Position numbers and translations under genes: made by a program
Shown here: in pieces, positions 1 through 8,911 of the stretch
How positions within the stretch are numbered: the stretch's first letter is position 1
Layout of the letters: the number at the start of each line of letters is the position of its first letter
Notes under the pieces: model-generated
The model's input: only the letters and a program-made list of their open reading frames with translations
What the model was told of the DNA's origin: nothing
Databases searched by the model: none
Source: Roseivivax jejudonensis
GTDB lineage: Bacteria > Pseudomonadota > Alphaproteobacteria > Rhodobacterales > Rhodobacteraceae
Assembly: GCF_900172265.1 (NCBI RefSeq)
Contig: NZ_FWFK01000008.1
Location: forward strand, 62,001-126,000
Length of the DNA stretch: 64,000 nucleotides
Reading direction: 5' to 3'

Positions 1-1576
1 ATGCGCCTTCGACAATCTCCATCATACGCAGCATCAGTTCCTCCTGGATTTCCAGGAATTGGTTCCAGTCGCTGGCGTGAATGTAGGCGAAGAGTTCGAT
101 GTCGAGCGAATGGGCCCCGAAAGAAAGGAGTCGCACGCGGGCAGGATCAGGGGAGACGCGCGGATGCTCAAGCAGCATCGATTTCAGATGCCCGAGCAAT
201 GCCCGCATCTGTCGTGGCGAGGTCTCGTAGCGCACGCCGATGGTATGGTGGAACCAGTAGTCGTCCCGGCGCGTGAAGTTTTCAAGGTGAAGCGACGAGA
301 ACTCTCCATTCGGAACTGTGACGATGGTCCGGCCCAGCGTTCGCACGCGAGTCGACCGAATTCCGATCTCCTCGACGGTGCCGTATGTCTCGCCGAAGCG
401 GCAGAAATCACCGACGCGAACCGGCCGGTCGGCAATCAGCGTCACCGACCCGATGAGATTCTCGATCAGCTTCTGCGCACCGAACGCCAGCGCCAGGCCG
501 CCGACACCCAGTGCCGCGAGGCCCGCTGTGATGTCCACGCCGAACGCGCGCAGGGCGGTTGCGGTGACGACTGCAACGATGACCGTTTTCAGGACTCGCG
601 TGAGAAAGGTTACAGCCGAATAGGCGGTGATCGCGCCGCGGCGCGACATGCGGCCGAGCATGATCTCGGCGAGGACGTCAATGACGCGCCACAGAAACCA
701 CGCGGCCGAAACGAAGGCGGTCAGTTCGACGACCCAGCTCAACTGGTAGCGGGCGACAACGGACACGCCAAGCTGTCCTGCACCGAACGTGAAGATCAGC
801 GCCGCGATGAACAGGCGCAGCGGCGGCTCGGAAATCGCAGCGAAGCGGGCAAGGCGTTCAGATTCGGACTTCCTGCCGACAAATCCGGTGACAAGGGCCC
901 GGATGGCCGTCAACCCGTAGGCGAGGATGTAACTGATCGCCGCAAATGCCACGAGGAGAAGCCAGTCGCGGAGCGCGATGCCGCGAACGTCTGGGCCCGC
1001 GGGCAGGTTGCCAAGCATTGCCTGAAATCGCGCGAGACCGGACGCGTCGGTCGAGCGCCAGGAGAGGAGCGCATCGACTGATGCCGAGGACAGCACCCAG
1101 ACTGGGATCTCATCCCGGACCACCTTTTCGGCGATCATCGGAACGGCGGAGTCGCCGCGACCGAGGCGTCCAACGCGCTCGCGATCCGCTGGCAGGCCGT
1201 CGTCGAGATCTCCTTCCGGCACGAGGCTGAGTTCGGTTGGGGGCACGAACTCGACGGCCGAATTCAATGTGCTCTCGATCCGGCGGATCTCCCACGACGC
1301 GATGTCGTTGGCTGCTGCGTCCGATCGCAGGAAGCGTCCGGCTTGTTCGAGATCACTTTCGCCTAACGCAGCGATCAGTCCCGTAACAAGACCTCGCGGC
1401 GTGTCGCGGCCCAGCGGGTCGGCTGCTGTCGGACTGGCTTCTTCCGCGCCAGCAGCGCCACCGAGCCCCGGTATCTGGGCCGAGGCGGCGCCTAGGAGAA
1501 GCAGAATGACGAGAGCCGTCGCCGCGGCGAAAGTGACGATTTTTCTGATAATTCCAATGCCCATGAGATGCACCAT
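1..1576 (-). CDS. MscS-family mechanosensitive channel (C-terminus cut by window edge)
   Basis: Small-conductance mechanosensitive channel family protein of the inner membrane, which releases solutes on hypo-osmotic shock. About 525 codons are present, reading off the left edge with no stop. The start at 1576 (MVHLMGIG...) is followed by a signal-like hydrophobic stretch ending near ASAQ, then a periplasmic region of about 170 residues, several membrane helices, and the typical pore segment (FGVDITAGLAALGVGGLALAF, AQKLIENLIGS) followed by the beta domain (VGDFCRFGETYGTVEEIG, TVPNGEF). The last residues visible still belong to the cytoplasmic domain. An alternative start lies 12 bases in (1564). 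It follows the GntP-type permease by 3 bases, so the two are probably co-transcribed. Family assignment is strong; the extended N-terminal domain is typical of larger MscS relatives such as YbdG/MscM types, but I cannot assign a subfamily. Confidence 0.9.
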   Translation of the reverse strand, partial: MVHLMGIGIIRKIVTFAAATALVILLLLGAASAQIPGLGGAAGAEEASPTAADPLGRDTPRGLVTGLIAALGESDLEQAGRFLRSDAAANDIASWEIRRIESTLNSAVEFVPPTELSLVPEGDLDDGLPADRERVGRLGRGDSAVPMIAEKVVRDEIPVWVLSSASVDALLSWRSTDASGLARFQAMLGNLPAGPDVRGIALRDWLLLVAFAAISYILAYGLTAIRALVTGFVGRKSESERLARFAAISEPPLRLFIAALIFTFGAGQLGVSVVARYQLSWVVELTAFVSAAWFLWRVIDVLAEIMLGRMSRRGAITAYSAVTFLTRVLKTVIVAVVTATALRAFGVDITAGLAALGVGGLALAFGAQKLIENLIGSVTLIADRPVRVGDFCRFGETYGTVEEIGIRSTRVRTLGRTIVTVPNGEFSSLHLENFTRRDDYWFHHTIGVRYETSPRQMRALLGHLKSMLLEHPRVSPDPARVRLLSFGAHSLDIELFAYIHASDWNQFLEIQEELMLRMMEIVEGA

Positions 1577-1579
1577 TTT

Positions 1580-3019
1580 TCAGAAGGACCCGAACACGGA
1601 CCCGAGAAGGATCACGGCGATCAGTGACAGGATTGGGGCTAGGACAGCGACGACTGCGATGTCTGCATAGCTATCCTTGTGGGACAGACCGCAAATCCCG
1701 AGGAGCGTGATGACGGCTCCGTTGTGTGGCAGGCTGTCGAGACCGCCAGTGGCGATGGTCGTCACACGATGCAGCAGGTCCGGCGCAATGCCAGCCATCC
1801 GAGCTTGTTCGAGATACTGCGAACCGAGCGCTTCGAGGGCGATCGACATGCCGCCCGAGGCTGAGCCTGTTAGCCCGGCAAGAACATTGGTCGAAATCGC
1901 CAGCGACACGAGTGGCCCGCCGCCTATCGCATCAATCGAATTCGAGACCGCTGCGAACGCGGGCAGGGCGGCGACGACCGCGCCGAAACCCACGAGACTT
2001 GCGGTGTTGAGAATCGGCAAGACCGCAGCGTTTGCGCCATCACTCACGTCGCGACGCGGGGAGGCGAGCCGGTTCAGCGAGGTCGCAAGGATCAGGACGA
2101 TTGCGACCGTCAGCGCGGCAATCACGGACCATAGACCACGCAGCTCGGAAATGTCAGTCGCGCCAAACTGATCCTCGGACAGGTAGCTCGTATCGACCGC
2201 CGGGAAAATATGAACACTCAAAGCATAGTTGAGTGCGATGACAACGACAATCGGCAGTGCCGCGAGCCAAAAAGGTGGGGCAGGGGAGGTTGCGGCGGGA
2301 TTGATCTCGTTAAGATCAAAGCCTTCGTCCATGGCGAAGTCGCGCAGGTCTCCATCGATGGTCACGACGGAGTCATATGCCTCCCCATAGCCTTCACCGC
2401 GTGCTGCGGCGGCGCGCTTGCGGCGCTCGAGCCAGAGAAAGCCGGCTCCGCCCATGATGGCGGCGGCAATGAGACCGAGGCCCGGCGCGGCGAACGGCGT
2501 CGTGCCGAAATACGGCATCGGGATCGCGTTCTGGATGGCGGGTGTGCCAGGCAGGGCGGTCATGGTGAAGGTGAATGCGCCGAGCGCGATGGTCGCAGGA
2601 ATGAGACGTTTCGGGATGTCGGCCTGCCGGAAAAGTGCCGCGGCCACCGGAAAGATCGCGAAGGCGACCACGAACAATGAGACGCCGCCATAGGTGAGAA
2701 CGGCGCAGGCCAGCACGACGGCCGGGATGGCCTGGCTTGCGCCGAGCTTCGCGACGATGCCATTCGATATGGCCTTGGCGGATCCGCTCGCATCCATCAG
2801 GCGCCCGAAAATGGCGCCGAGAAGAAAGAGCGGGAAGTATGTCACGATGAAACCGCCCGCCGCGGGCATGAAGACCTGTGTATAGGTCGCGAGGCCGGGT
2901 GTCAGGGAGAAGGCTGCAGCGAGAAGTGCCATGACCGGTGCCACGACCAGCACGCTCGCGCCCTTGTAGGCAAGGAATATCAGTAGACCGAGGGCGAGGA
3001 GGATGCCGAAGAGACCCAT
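1580..3019 (-). CDS. GntP-family permease
   Basis: Inner-membrane proton symporter of the gluconate permease (GntP/InaA) superfamily; members carry gluconate or other small organic acids. The 479-residue protein is almost entirely hydrophobic, with about 12 membrane helices, and shows family patterns such as YFPLFLLGAIFGRLMDASG and TMTALPGTPAIQNAIP near residues 60-165, and LTGSASGGMSIALEAL and DSLPHNGAVITLLGICGLSH near residues 380-440. ATG at 3019 is preferred over GTG at 3022 because AGGAGG lies 7 bases upstream. The start overlaps the stop of the patatin gene, so the two are translationally coupled. The substrate cannot be read from the sequence. Confidence 0.85.
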   Translation of the reverse strand: MGLFGILLALGLLIFLAYKGASVLVVAPVMALLAAAFSLTPGLATYTQVFMPAAGGFIVTYFPLFLLGAIFGRLMDASGSAKAISNGIVAKLGASQAIPAVVLACAVLTYGGVSLFVVAFAIFPVAAALFRQADIPKRLIPATIALGAFTFTMTALPGTPAIQNAIPMPYFGTTPFAAPGLGLIAAAIMGGAGFLWLERRKRAAAARGEGYGEAYDSVVTIDGDLRDFAMDEGFDLNEINPAATSPAPPFWLAALPIVVVIALNYALSVHIFPAVDTSYLSEDQFGATDISELRGLWSVIAALTVAIVLILATSLNRLASPRRDVSDGANAAVLPILNTASLVGFGAVVAALPAFAAVSNSIDAIGGGPLVSLAISTNVLAGLTGSASGGMSIALEALGSQYLEQARMAGIAPDLLHRVTTIATGGLDSLPHNGAVITLLGICGLSHKDSYADIAVVAVLAPILSLIAVILLGSVFGSF

Positions 3020-4065
3020 CACTCCACCTCCTGAGCAAGGTCGATATTTTCACTCATAAGGTCTTGGATCATCGGACGTGGATCGAAGCTCGATCTGACT
3101 CCAATGTCCTGACCATGCGCCTCCAGGAACCGGTCAGTCTCGGCGCGTCCGCGTTCGAACAGATGCTGCAGATACGCCCATTCCGCATTGAGCTTGGACG
3201 ACGGGGAATATTCGATCAGCACATCGTCGGCCTGTACATTGTGAAGGCGGACATCGGTTTCGCGTCCTCGGGCTTGGGCCGCGATCAATGCTCGCAACTC
3301 CTTCAGTAGCGAGGAGTTGAACGTGATTTCGTTTAACCGGTTGGCGATGTCGCGCGCCGTCCTCGGGATATCTGGCCGTCTGAACGGGTTGGTCTGGACG
3401 ATGACGAGGTCGTGTGCGGACTCGAGTGCGATCAAAGGGAAGAGCGCCGGATTTCCGACATAGCCACCGTCCCAATAGGCTTCGCCGTCAATTTCGACCG
3501 CGCGGAATAGGTTGGGCAGGGCGGCCGACGCCAGAAGGGTTTCGACCGAGAGTTCAGGTTGGGTGAAGACGCGTGGTAGCCCAGTTCGGACATTCGTTGC
3601 GGTGATATATGTTCGGGGTGCCGCAGCGGCGTTAAGCGCCTCGAGGTCGAGATGACGCTCCAGGATGGGAGCCAATGGATGATGACCGGGCAGGCTGGAT
3701 TGGTAGGGACTGACCATCCGACTCATGAGGTCGAGCATCCTGTATCCAGGATTGTCGTCGAAGGACCAGTCTCCAAGCATCCGCGCAAGAGGCGTGCGTT
3801 GGATCGGTGAAAAAGCGGCGCTCCGGCTGACCGAACGCCAGTAGCGCGCCAACGCCGCCCGCGCAGCCTCGGCTCCGCCGGCAGCGAGCCCCGCGGACAG
3901 GAAAGCCGCGTTCATGGCGCCTGCGCTCGTCCCGCTGACGGCAACGATGTCGAGATCTGGTTCTTCAAGCAGTCGGTCGAGCACCCCCCAGCCCATCGCG
4001 CCGTGCGAGCCTCCGCCCTGCAAGGCGACGAGAATGGGTTTCTTGGTCTTCGGTGTCGTGGTCAT
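3019..4065 (-). CDS. patatin-like phospholipase (cytoplasmic type)
   Basis: Serine acyl-hydrolase of the patatin family, probably acting on phospholipids or other acyl esters with a Ser-Asp dyad. The oxyanion-hole motif QGGGSHGAMGWG is at about residues 16-27, the nucleophile elbow GTSAG at about 46-50, and the catalytic Asp in WDGGYVGNP near residue 205. There is no signal peptide, unlike the second patatin at 8904. GAGG is placed well before the ATG. It lies 130 bases after the RND pump, separated by a strong hairpin at 4167-4193, and is coupled to the GntP permease downstream, so it probably starts its own transcription unit. Confidence 0.9.
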   Translation of the reverse strand: MTTTPKTKKPILVALQGGGSHGAMGWGVLDRLLEEPDLDIVAVSGTSAGAMNAAFLSAGLAAGGAEAARAALARYWRSVSRSAAFSPIQRTPLARMLGDWSFDDNPGYRMLDLMSRMVSPYQSSLPGHHPLAPILERHLDLEALNAAAAPRTYITATNVRTGLPRVFTQPELSVETLLASAALPNLFRAVEIDGEAYWDGGYVGNPALFPLIALESAHDLVIVQTNPFRRPDIPRTARDIANRLNEITFNSSLLKELRALIAAQARGRETDVRLHNVQADDVLIEYSPSSKLNAEWAYLQHLFERGRAETDRFLEAHGQDIGVRSSFDPRPMIQDLMSENIDLAQEVE

Positions 4066-4166
4066 GTCGGTCTCCTCGAATTGTCCGCGCGGGCGTGCGA
4101 GGACAGTGCGCCCGCCGCAGCATGTCTGTTTCGGGGCTCCTGATGGGCCCTGTCGATCGGGAAAGA

Positions 4167-4193
4167 GCGCCCCGGCTGAAATTGCCGGGGCGC
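4167..4193 (-). terminator. hairpin between RND pump and patatin gene
   Basis: A perfect 10-bp GC-rich stem (GCGCCCCGGC paired with GCCGGGGCGC) with a 7-base loop lies just after the RND pump stop on the minus strand and is followed by TCTTTCCC. It is a likely intrinsic terminator, with a weak U-tract. Confidence 0.7.
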
Positions 4194-4197
4194 CGCG

Positions 4198-7100
4198 TCA
4201 GGCCGGACGGGGGGAGTCCGGCCGTGCCGCATCCGCAGAGGTCTGATCGGACGCGGTATCGGGATCGTCCTTTTGAGCCATTCGGAAAAAGAGCGAATAG
4301 AGGACCGGCACAAAACCTAGCGTGAGGATCGTGCCGACGCCGAGGCCCGCCGCCATCACCGTTGCCATTCCGTAAAACAGCGGGTCGTTTGACAGGATCA
4401 GCGGCAGCAGGCCCAGAATCGTTGTTATGGTTGTCATCAGGATCGGCCGCAGGCGGCGGCGCGCGGCCTCGATGATGGCCTCGTTTCCAATACGTCCCGC
4501 CTCGCGCTCGATGTCGATGCGGTCGATGAGCACGATCGCGTTGTTGAGGATGATGCCGGCGAGGCTCAGAAGCCCGAGGATCGGCATGAAGCCGAAGTCT
4601 GCGCGGAAGAGTCGCAATCCGAGCGCTACGCCGAGGACGATCAGAGGGACGGTGGCGAGTATGATCGCCGGCCGGCGAAACGAATTGAATTGTGCAATCA
4701 GCAACACGACCACGAGCGCGAGACAGAGGGGCATATTGGCCGCGAGCGCCGCACGTCCCTCGGCCGATTGCGTGAGGATGCCGTCGTATTCGATGCTGTG
4801 GCCGACTGGCAGGGTGGCGCGCAGCGCTTCGATGTCGTCCTCGATGATCGGCGCCATGTCCTCGGCGCCCATGAGCTCGGATCGGCCAGACACCGTGACG
4901 GTGCGCTCCAGCCCTTCGCGTTCGATGCGCGAATAACCCTGCGCTATTGCCACCTCTGCTACTTGCGCCAGCGGCACAGACGAGCCGTCCTGGGCGAAGA
5001 CGGGCACGGTGCGCAGGCGGTCAAGATCGGTGCGTTCTGCATCAGAAGCTCGCGAGACGATGGGAATGACATCGTCCCCGTCGCGATATTGCGACACCGC
5101 GCGGCCCGAGAAAAAGCTCGACATCGATTGGGCCACGTCCGACGAGGTGACGCCGGCACGCCGGGCCCGGACCTGGTCAACTTTGACTTCGAGGCGCAGG
5201 ATACGGTTTTCCCAGTCCTGATGGATGTCGCGGGCGCCGGGGACGGACCCCAAGATTTCTTCCAGTTGCGCCGCAGCCCGGTAGACAAAGTCCCTGTCCG
5301 GTCCCTTGATCTGAACCTCGATCACCGAACTGTCTGTTGGGCCGAGAAACATCGTCGTGACACGCGAGGTGAAGTCCGAGAAATTCGTTTCGAGATGGCT
5401 GCGCAATTCCTCGACACCACGCGCGACGTTCTCGCTCTCGTCGACATTCATCACCAGAACCGCGCGGTTCGGCGCCGGATCGATCGGCGTGAGCGACAGA
5501 ACGAACCGTGGACCGCCATAACCGACATAGGCAGCCGTGTCCTCGAGCCAGTCGAATTCGTCGTCGGTGAGAGTCGGCAGGAGCTCCTCGACGGCGTCCT
5601 GCGTAGCGTCGGCGGTCACGTCCGTTGGCAGGTCGAGATAGGTTATGATCTGAGCACGGTCCGAACCGGGAAAGAACTTTTGCGGCGCGGTTGCGATTCC
5701 CGCGATCCCGCCGACGAGCCCACACACCATCAGAGCCACAAAAATCCAGCGATGGGACAAGACTTGGCCTATGAGGCGCGCGTACCCGTCGTTCAGGGGA
5801 TCGAACATGCGTTCGTAGAACGGGCGATCCGCACCTTCCGCCGGCTCGCGCGCAGCGAACTTGTGCGACAGTATCGGCGTCACGGTCATCGCAAGCAGCC
5901 ATGAGATGGAGAGCGTGATCGCGATCACGAGACTGATCGAGCGAGTGTATTCGCCCGAAACGTGGTTCGCCAGCATCAGCGGCAGGAAGACGAGGATGGT
6001 TGTCGCCGTCGAGGACAGGAGCGGCAGTTGCATTTCCGATCCGGTCGCTTCGAGCGCTTCATCTCGCTCCGCACCTTCCGACAATCGGGTCTTATAGTCC
6101 TCGGCGACCACCACGCCCGCGTCCACCAAGAGCCCCAGAGCGATCACAAGGGTCGCGAGGCTCATTCTTTCGAGCGGCAATCCCATGAAGCCCATGACAG
6201 CAAGTGTCGAGAGCATCACGATCGGCACGATGGCCCCCACGATGAGCCCTGTGCGAAGCCCGAGCAGACACACGACGACGGCCAAAACGATCCCGAGCGT
6301 CTGCAGTACGTTGATCGACACGCCATAAACGGCCTTCTCGACCTGCTCGGCCTGAAATGTGATGGTGCCGATCTCGTAGCCGAGCGGCAGACCCGTCTCG
6401 ATCTCATCGAGTTTGTCGGCGACCCGCGGGCCGAATTCGAGCACGTTGCCGCCATCCTGCATGGCCACCGCGAAGATTATCGCGGGCTTGCCCTGGTAGT
6501 AGGCTGCTTGCGTCACAGGGTCGGCGAGAGTGCGCTCCACCGTCGCGATATCGCGCAACGGAATTGTACCGCCGCCCGGGACCGGGATTAACGTCTCCGC
6601 GATCTGCTGCACGTTACGATAGTCGCCGGTGGGCTCGATCAGGAGTGTCCGGTAGCCCAGGTCGACCTGCCCGCCAGGTCGGATGATGTTCTGGCTCGAC
6701 AGTGTTTGCGCAATCGCTGCGGGTCCGATCCCGAGCGCGGCTAGTCGTGAAGAGTTGGTCTCGATATAGACCCGTTCTTCGCGCGCGCCGGAAATGTCGA
6801 CGGCCTTCACGCCATTGACCGTGTAGAGTTGGTCCCGTACGTGGCCTGCCATTTCTGACATCTCGGCAAGCGTGTGATCCTGCGACGTTAGCGTCGCTGT
6901 TACGACCGAGACGTCGCCCACGTCATCGGTCACCACCGGTGGCTGGGTGCCGTCTGGCAGCGAGGTGGACGCACGCTCCACCTCCGCGCGCAGCCCGTCC
7001 CATATCTGATCGAGATCGAAGAAACGGTCATAGACCTCGACATGAATGATTGAGGCGCCAGCGGTGGAGGATGAGCGGATCTCCTCGACCTCGGGCATGG

Positions 7101-7314
7101 TTCGGATTGCGCGCTCCAGCGGTTTGGTGACGAGGTTTTCAATCCGCTCGGGCGGAAGTCCCGGATATCGAGTCGTCACGATGGCTTCGCGGATGGTGAT
7201 CTGGGGATCCTCTTGCGCCGGCAGCGTGAAGTAGCTGTAGGCGCCGAACCCCATCAGTACGGCGACGAGGAAGAAGGTCAGTCGCTGAAATCGGAAGGCG
7301 AGACGGGTCAGCAT
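4198..7314 (-). CDS. RND-family efflux pump permease
   Basis: Inner-membrane component of a tripartite RND exporter, a proton-driven trimer working with a periplasmic adaptor and an outer-membrane channel. The 1038-residue protein starts MLTRLAFRFQRLTF with GAGG upstream, which is preferred over the GTG 27 bases earlier. It has the two-fold RND plan: a first membrane helix, a large periplasmic loop, helices 2-6 near residues 330-520 with the proton-relay segment ALGLLVDAGVVVAED, then the second half with LLSLAGIILNNAIVLIDRID near residue 930. The relay has one Asp (VDA) where AcrB has two (VDD), as in heavy-metal and several environmental RND subfamilies. It begins 7 bases after the adaptor gene. 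No outer-membrane factor gene is nearby, so it probably shares a TolC-type channel encoded elsewhere. The substrate is unknown. Confidence 0.92.
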   Translation of the reverse strand: MLTRLAFRFQRLTFFLVAVLMGFGAYSYFTLPAQEDPQITIREAIVTTRYPGLPPERIENLVTKPLERAIRTMPEVEEIRSSSTAGASIIHVEVYDRFFDLDQIWDGLRAEVERASTSLPDGTQPPVVTDDVGDVSVVTATLTSQDHTLAEMSEMAGHVRDQLYTVNGVKAVDISGAREERVYIETNSSRLAALGIGPAAIAQTLSSQNIIRPGGQVDLGYRTLLIEPTGDYRNVQQIAETLIPVPGGGTIPLRDIATVERTLADPVTQAAYYQGKPAIIFAVAMQDGGNVLEFGPRVADKLDEIETGLPLGYEIGTITFQAEQVEKAVYGVSINVLQTLGIVLAVVVCLLGLRTGLIVGAIVPIVMLSTLAVMGFMGLPLERMSLATLVIALGLLVDAGVVVAEDYKTRLSEGAERDEALEATGSEMQLPLLSSTATTILVFLPLMLANHVSGEYTRSISLVIAITLSISWLLAMTVTPILSHKFAAREPAEGADRPFYERMFDPLNDGYARLIGQVLSHRWIFVALMVCGLVGGIAGIATAPQKFFPGSDRAQIITYLDLPTDVTADATQDAVEELLPTLTDDEFDWLEDTAAYVGYGGPRFVLSLTPIDPAPNRAVLVMNVDESENVARGVEELRSHLETNFSDFTSRVTTMFLGPTDSSVIEVQIKGPDRDFVYRAAAQLEEILGSVPGARDIHQDWENRILRLEVKVDQVRARRAGVTSSDVAQSMSSFFSGRAVSQYRDGDDVIPIVSRASDAERTDLDRLRTVPVFAQDGSSVPLAQVAEVAIAQGYSRIEREGLERTVTVSGRSELMGAEDMAPIIEDDIEALRATLPVGHSIEYDGILTQSAEGRAALAANMPLCLALVVVLLIAQFNSFRRPAIILATVPLIVLGVALGLRLFRADFGFMPILGLLSLAGIILNNAIVLIDRIDIEREAGRIGNEAIIEAARRRLRPILMTTITTILGLLPLILSNDPLFYGMATVMAAGLGVGTILTLGFVPVLYSLFFRMAQKDDPDTASDQTSADAARPDSPRPA

Positions 7315-7321
7315 AGCATCC

Positions 7322-8806
7322 TCACATGTCGTAGCGGGCAATGCCGACGCCCTGGAGCGCCACTGCCGCGCCGTCAGAGAGAACGGAGACCCCGCGCGTA
7401 ACCACCACGTCCCCGGGTGTCAGCCCATCCGTGACGATCGCCAGTTCTCTTTCGACTGTCGCGACCGCCACCTCGCGCAGACGCACGACACCTGCGGAAG
7501 GGTCGAAAACGAAGATGTGCGTCTCCGAGCCCTCACCCGGACGGATTGCAGCGAACGGTACCGCGACTGCATTTTGCGGGGCAGCGTTTCCACCGAACCG
7601 AAAATGGACCTCCGCGCTGAGACCGGCCCGGGCCGAGCCGTCTGCATCGAGAATTTCGAGCGTAACCGGAAAGCCTGTTTCGGCGTTGGCCCGGGCACCG
7701 ATCTCGATCAGCTCGGCCGTGACCTGTTTTTCATGACCGTCGAGCAGTTCCGCCTCGTGACGGGTTCCGAGTTCGAGTGCGCCGATGAGCGTTTCGGGAA
7801 CCACGACATCGATCTCGGCGCCGCCGTTCAGGCTTTGGATCTCGAACACGGGCTCACCAACGCGGACGAGTTGCGCGGGCTCGACGCTTCGCTCGGCGAC
7901 ACGACCGGCATAGGGCGCGGTCAGCCGGGTATCCTCCAGCCGGTCCTGGGCCTGCTCGACGCCCTTGCGCGCGACCTCGAGCCGAGAGCGCGCGCTGTCG
8001 AGCGCTGCGGCGGCATCCTCGAGCCGTGCCTCGGCAGCCACGCCGCGATCGAAGAGCTGTTCCTGACGGGCATACTCCTGCCGGGCCTCTGCGAACATGG
8101 CCTCGGCCTCGATCAGCGCCGCTTGCCGCTCGTCGAGTTGAAGTTGCAACGTGCGCGTGTCTATCGTCGCGAGCACGTCGCCACGTCCGAACTCGTCGCC
8201 GATGCGCACAAGTACGCGATCGACTCGGCCATCGACCTCGAAGCCGAGCGGCGCGCTCTCGGCGGCGGTCACCGTGCCCGTGAGCGTGCGATGTGATGAC
8301 CCGTCATACGGCGCCGCCTCTGCCCAAGCGACGGGCCGGGCGGGCGTATCGGCGGCGTCTGGCTCGTCCGGGGTCGTCGGCGGCGCGTAGGCAACCGCAT
8401 TTGTGTCAGCTACGGCGGCGAGACGGCTCCCGGCGGCGGCGATGGGTGGATAAACGGGGGCTGAGAGCACTGCACCGCGAGCCTGGGAATTGGTCGCTTG
8501 TATGATGCCGGCGACGAGGATCACCGCTGTGATGCCGTGCGCGAGCCCAACGGCCGAGCCGAGGCTGCGCGACACAACGACTATTCGCAAGACAGGTAAC
8601 CGCGGCAGCGCGATGCCGAGGAAGACGAGAAGAGCAAGAGAACCGCCCACACCAAGTCCTACAAGACGTGCGTCGTTCCCCGAAAAAGCCGCCATCGCGC
8701 TTGCGCCCAGGGCAGTCGAGCAGGCCAACGCAGCAGGCAATCCGGCTCGGAATGCGAACAGCATGGCGCCCAAAAGCGCTGCAACGGCGATAAGTGTCAC
8801 GGGCAT
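7322..8806 (-). CDS. RND efflux periplasmic adaptor with N-terminal multi-helix extension
   Basis: Membrane fusion protein of the RND exporter encoded immediately downstream. The 494-residue protein starts MPVTLIAVAALLGAM. Its first 110 residues hold about three or four hydrophobic helices (residues 2-25, 28-40, 48-65, 80-105), instead of the single anchor or lipobox usual in adaptors. The rest is a standard adaptor: barrel-sandwich half (LGFEVDGRVDRVLVRIGDE) near residue 180, a long Glu/Ala/Arg-rich coiled-coil hairpin at about 215-300, second lipoyl half (LTAPYAGRVAERSVEPAQLV), then a beta-barrel and a membrane-proximal domain. A longer reading frame runs upstream to 9070 but overlaps the preceding gene and looks non-coding. 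The helices could be a fusion with a separate small membrane protein. Confidence 0.85.
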   Translation of the reverse strand: MPVTLIAVAALLGAMLFAFRAGLPAALACSTALGASAMAAFSGNDARLVGLGVGGSLALLVFLGIALPRLPVLRIVVVSRSLGSAVGLAHGITAVILVAGIIQATNSQARGAVLSAPVYPPIAAAGSRLAAVADTNAVAYAPPTTPDEPDAADTPARPVAWAEAAPYDGSSHRTLTGTVTAAESAPLGFEVDGRVDRVLVRIGDEFGRGDVLATIDTRTLQLQLDERQAALIEAEAMFAEARQEYARQEQLFDRGVAAEARLEDAAAALDSARSRLEVARKGVEQAQDRLEDTRLTAPYAGRVAERSVEPAQLVRVGEPVFEIQSLNGGAEIDVVVPETLIGALELGTRHEAELLDGHEKQVTAELIEIGARANAETGFPVTLEILDADGSARAGLSAEVHFRFGGNAAPQNAVAVPFAAIRPGEGSETHIFVFDPSAGVVRLREVAVATVERELAIVTDGLTPGDVVVTRGVSVLSDGAAVALQGVGIARYDM

Positions 8807-8880
8807 GAGCCGTCTCCGGTTGCTTGTATGAGCAGCGAGATAACGCGGCGTTTGACGTGAAATAAGGAGCGCGCCGGGAA

Positions 8881-8911
8881 GGCGGTGTTTCGTATTTGAA
8901 ACGCTACCGCC
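8881..8911. promoter_or_regulatory. imperfect hairpin/palindrome at end of patatin lipoprotein gene
   Basis: GGCGGT...ACCGCC arms enclose GTTTC-N6-GAAAC in the roughly 100-base gap between the patatin lipoprotein and RND adaptor genes. There is no U-tract, so it could be an attenuating hairpin or a regulator site. Seen directly; the function is inferred. Confidence 0.4.

Noticed and set aside
59-1081. A 340-codon plus-strand frame at the left edge
   Set aside because: The minus strand encodes an evident MscS channel through this stretch; the plus frame has the Asp/Arg-rich look of a shadow.
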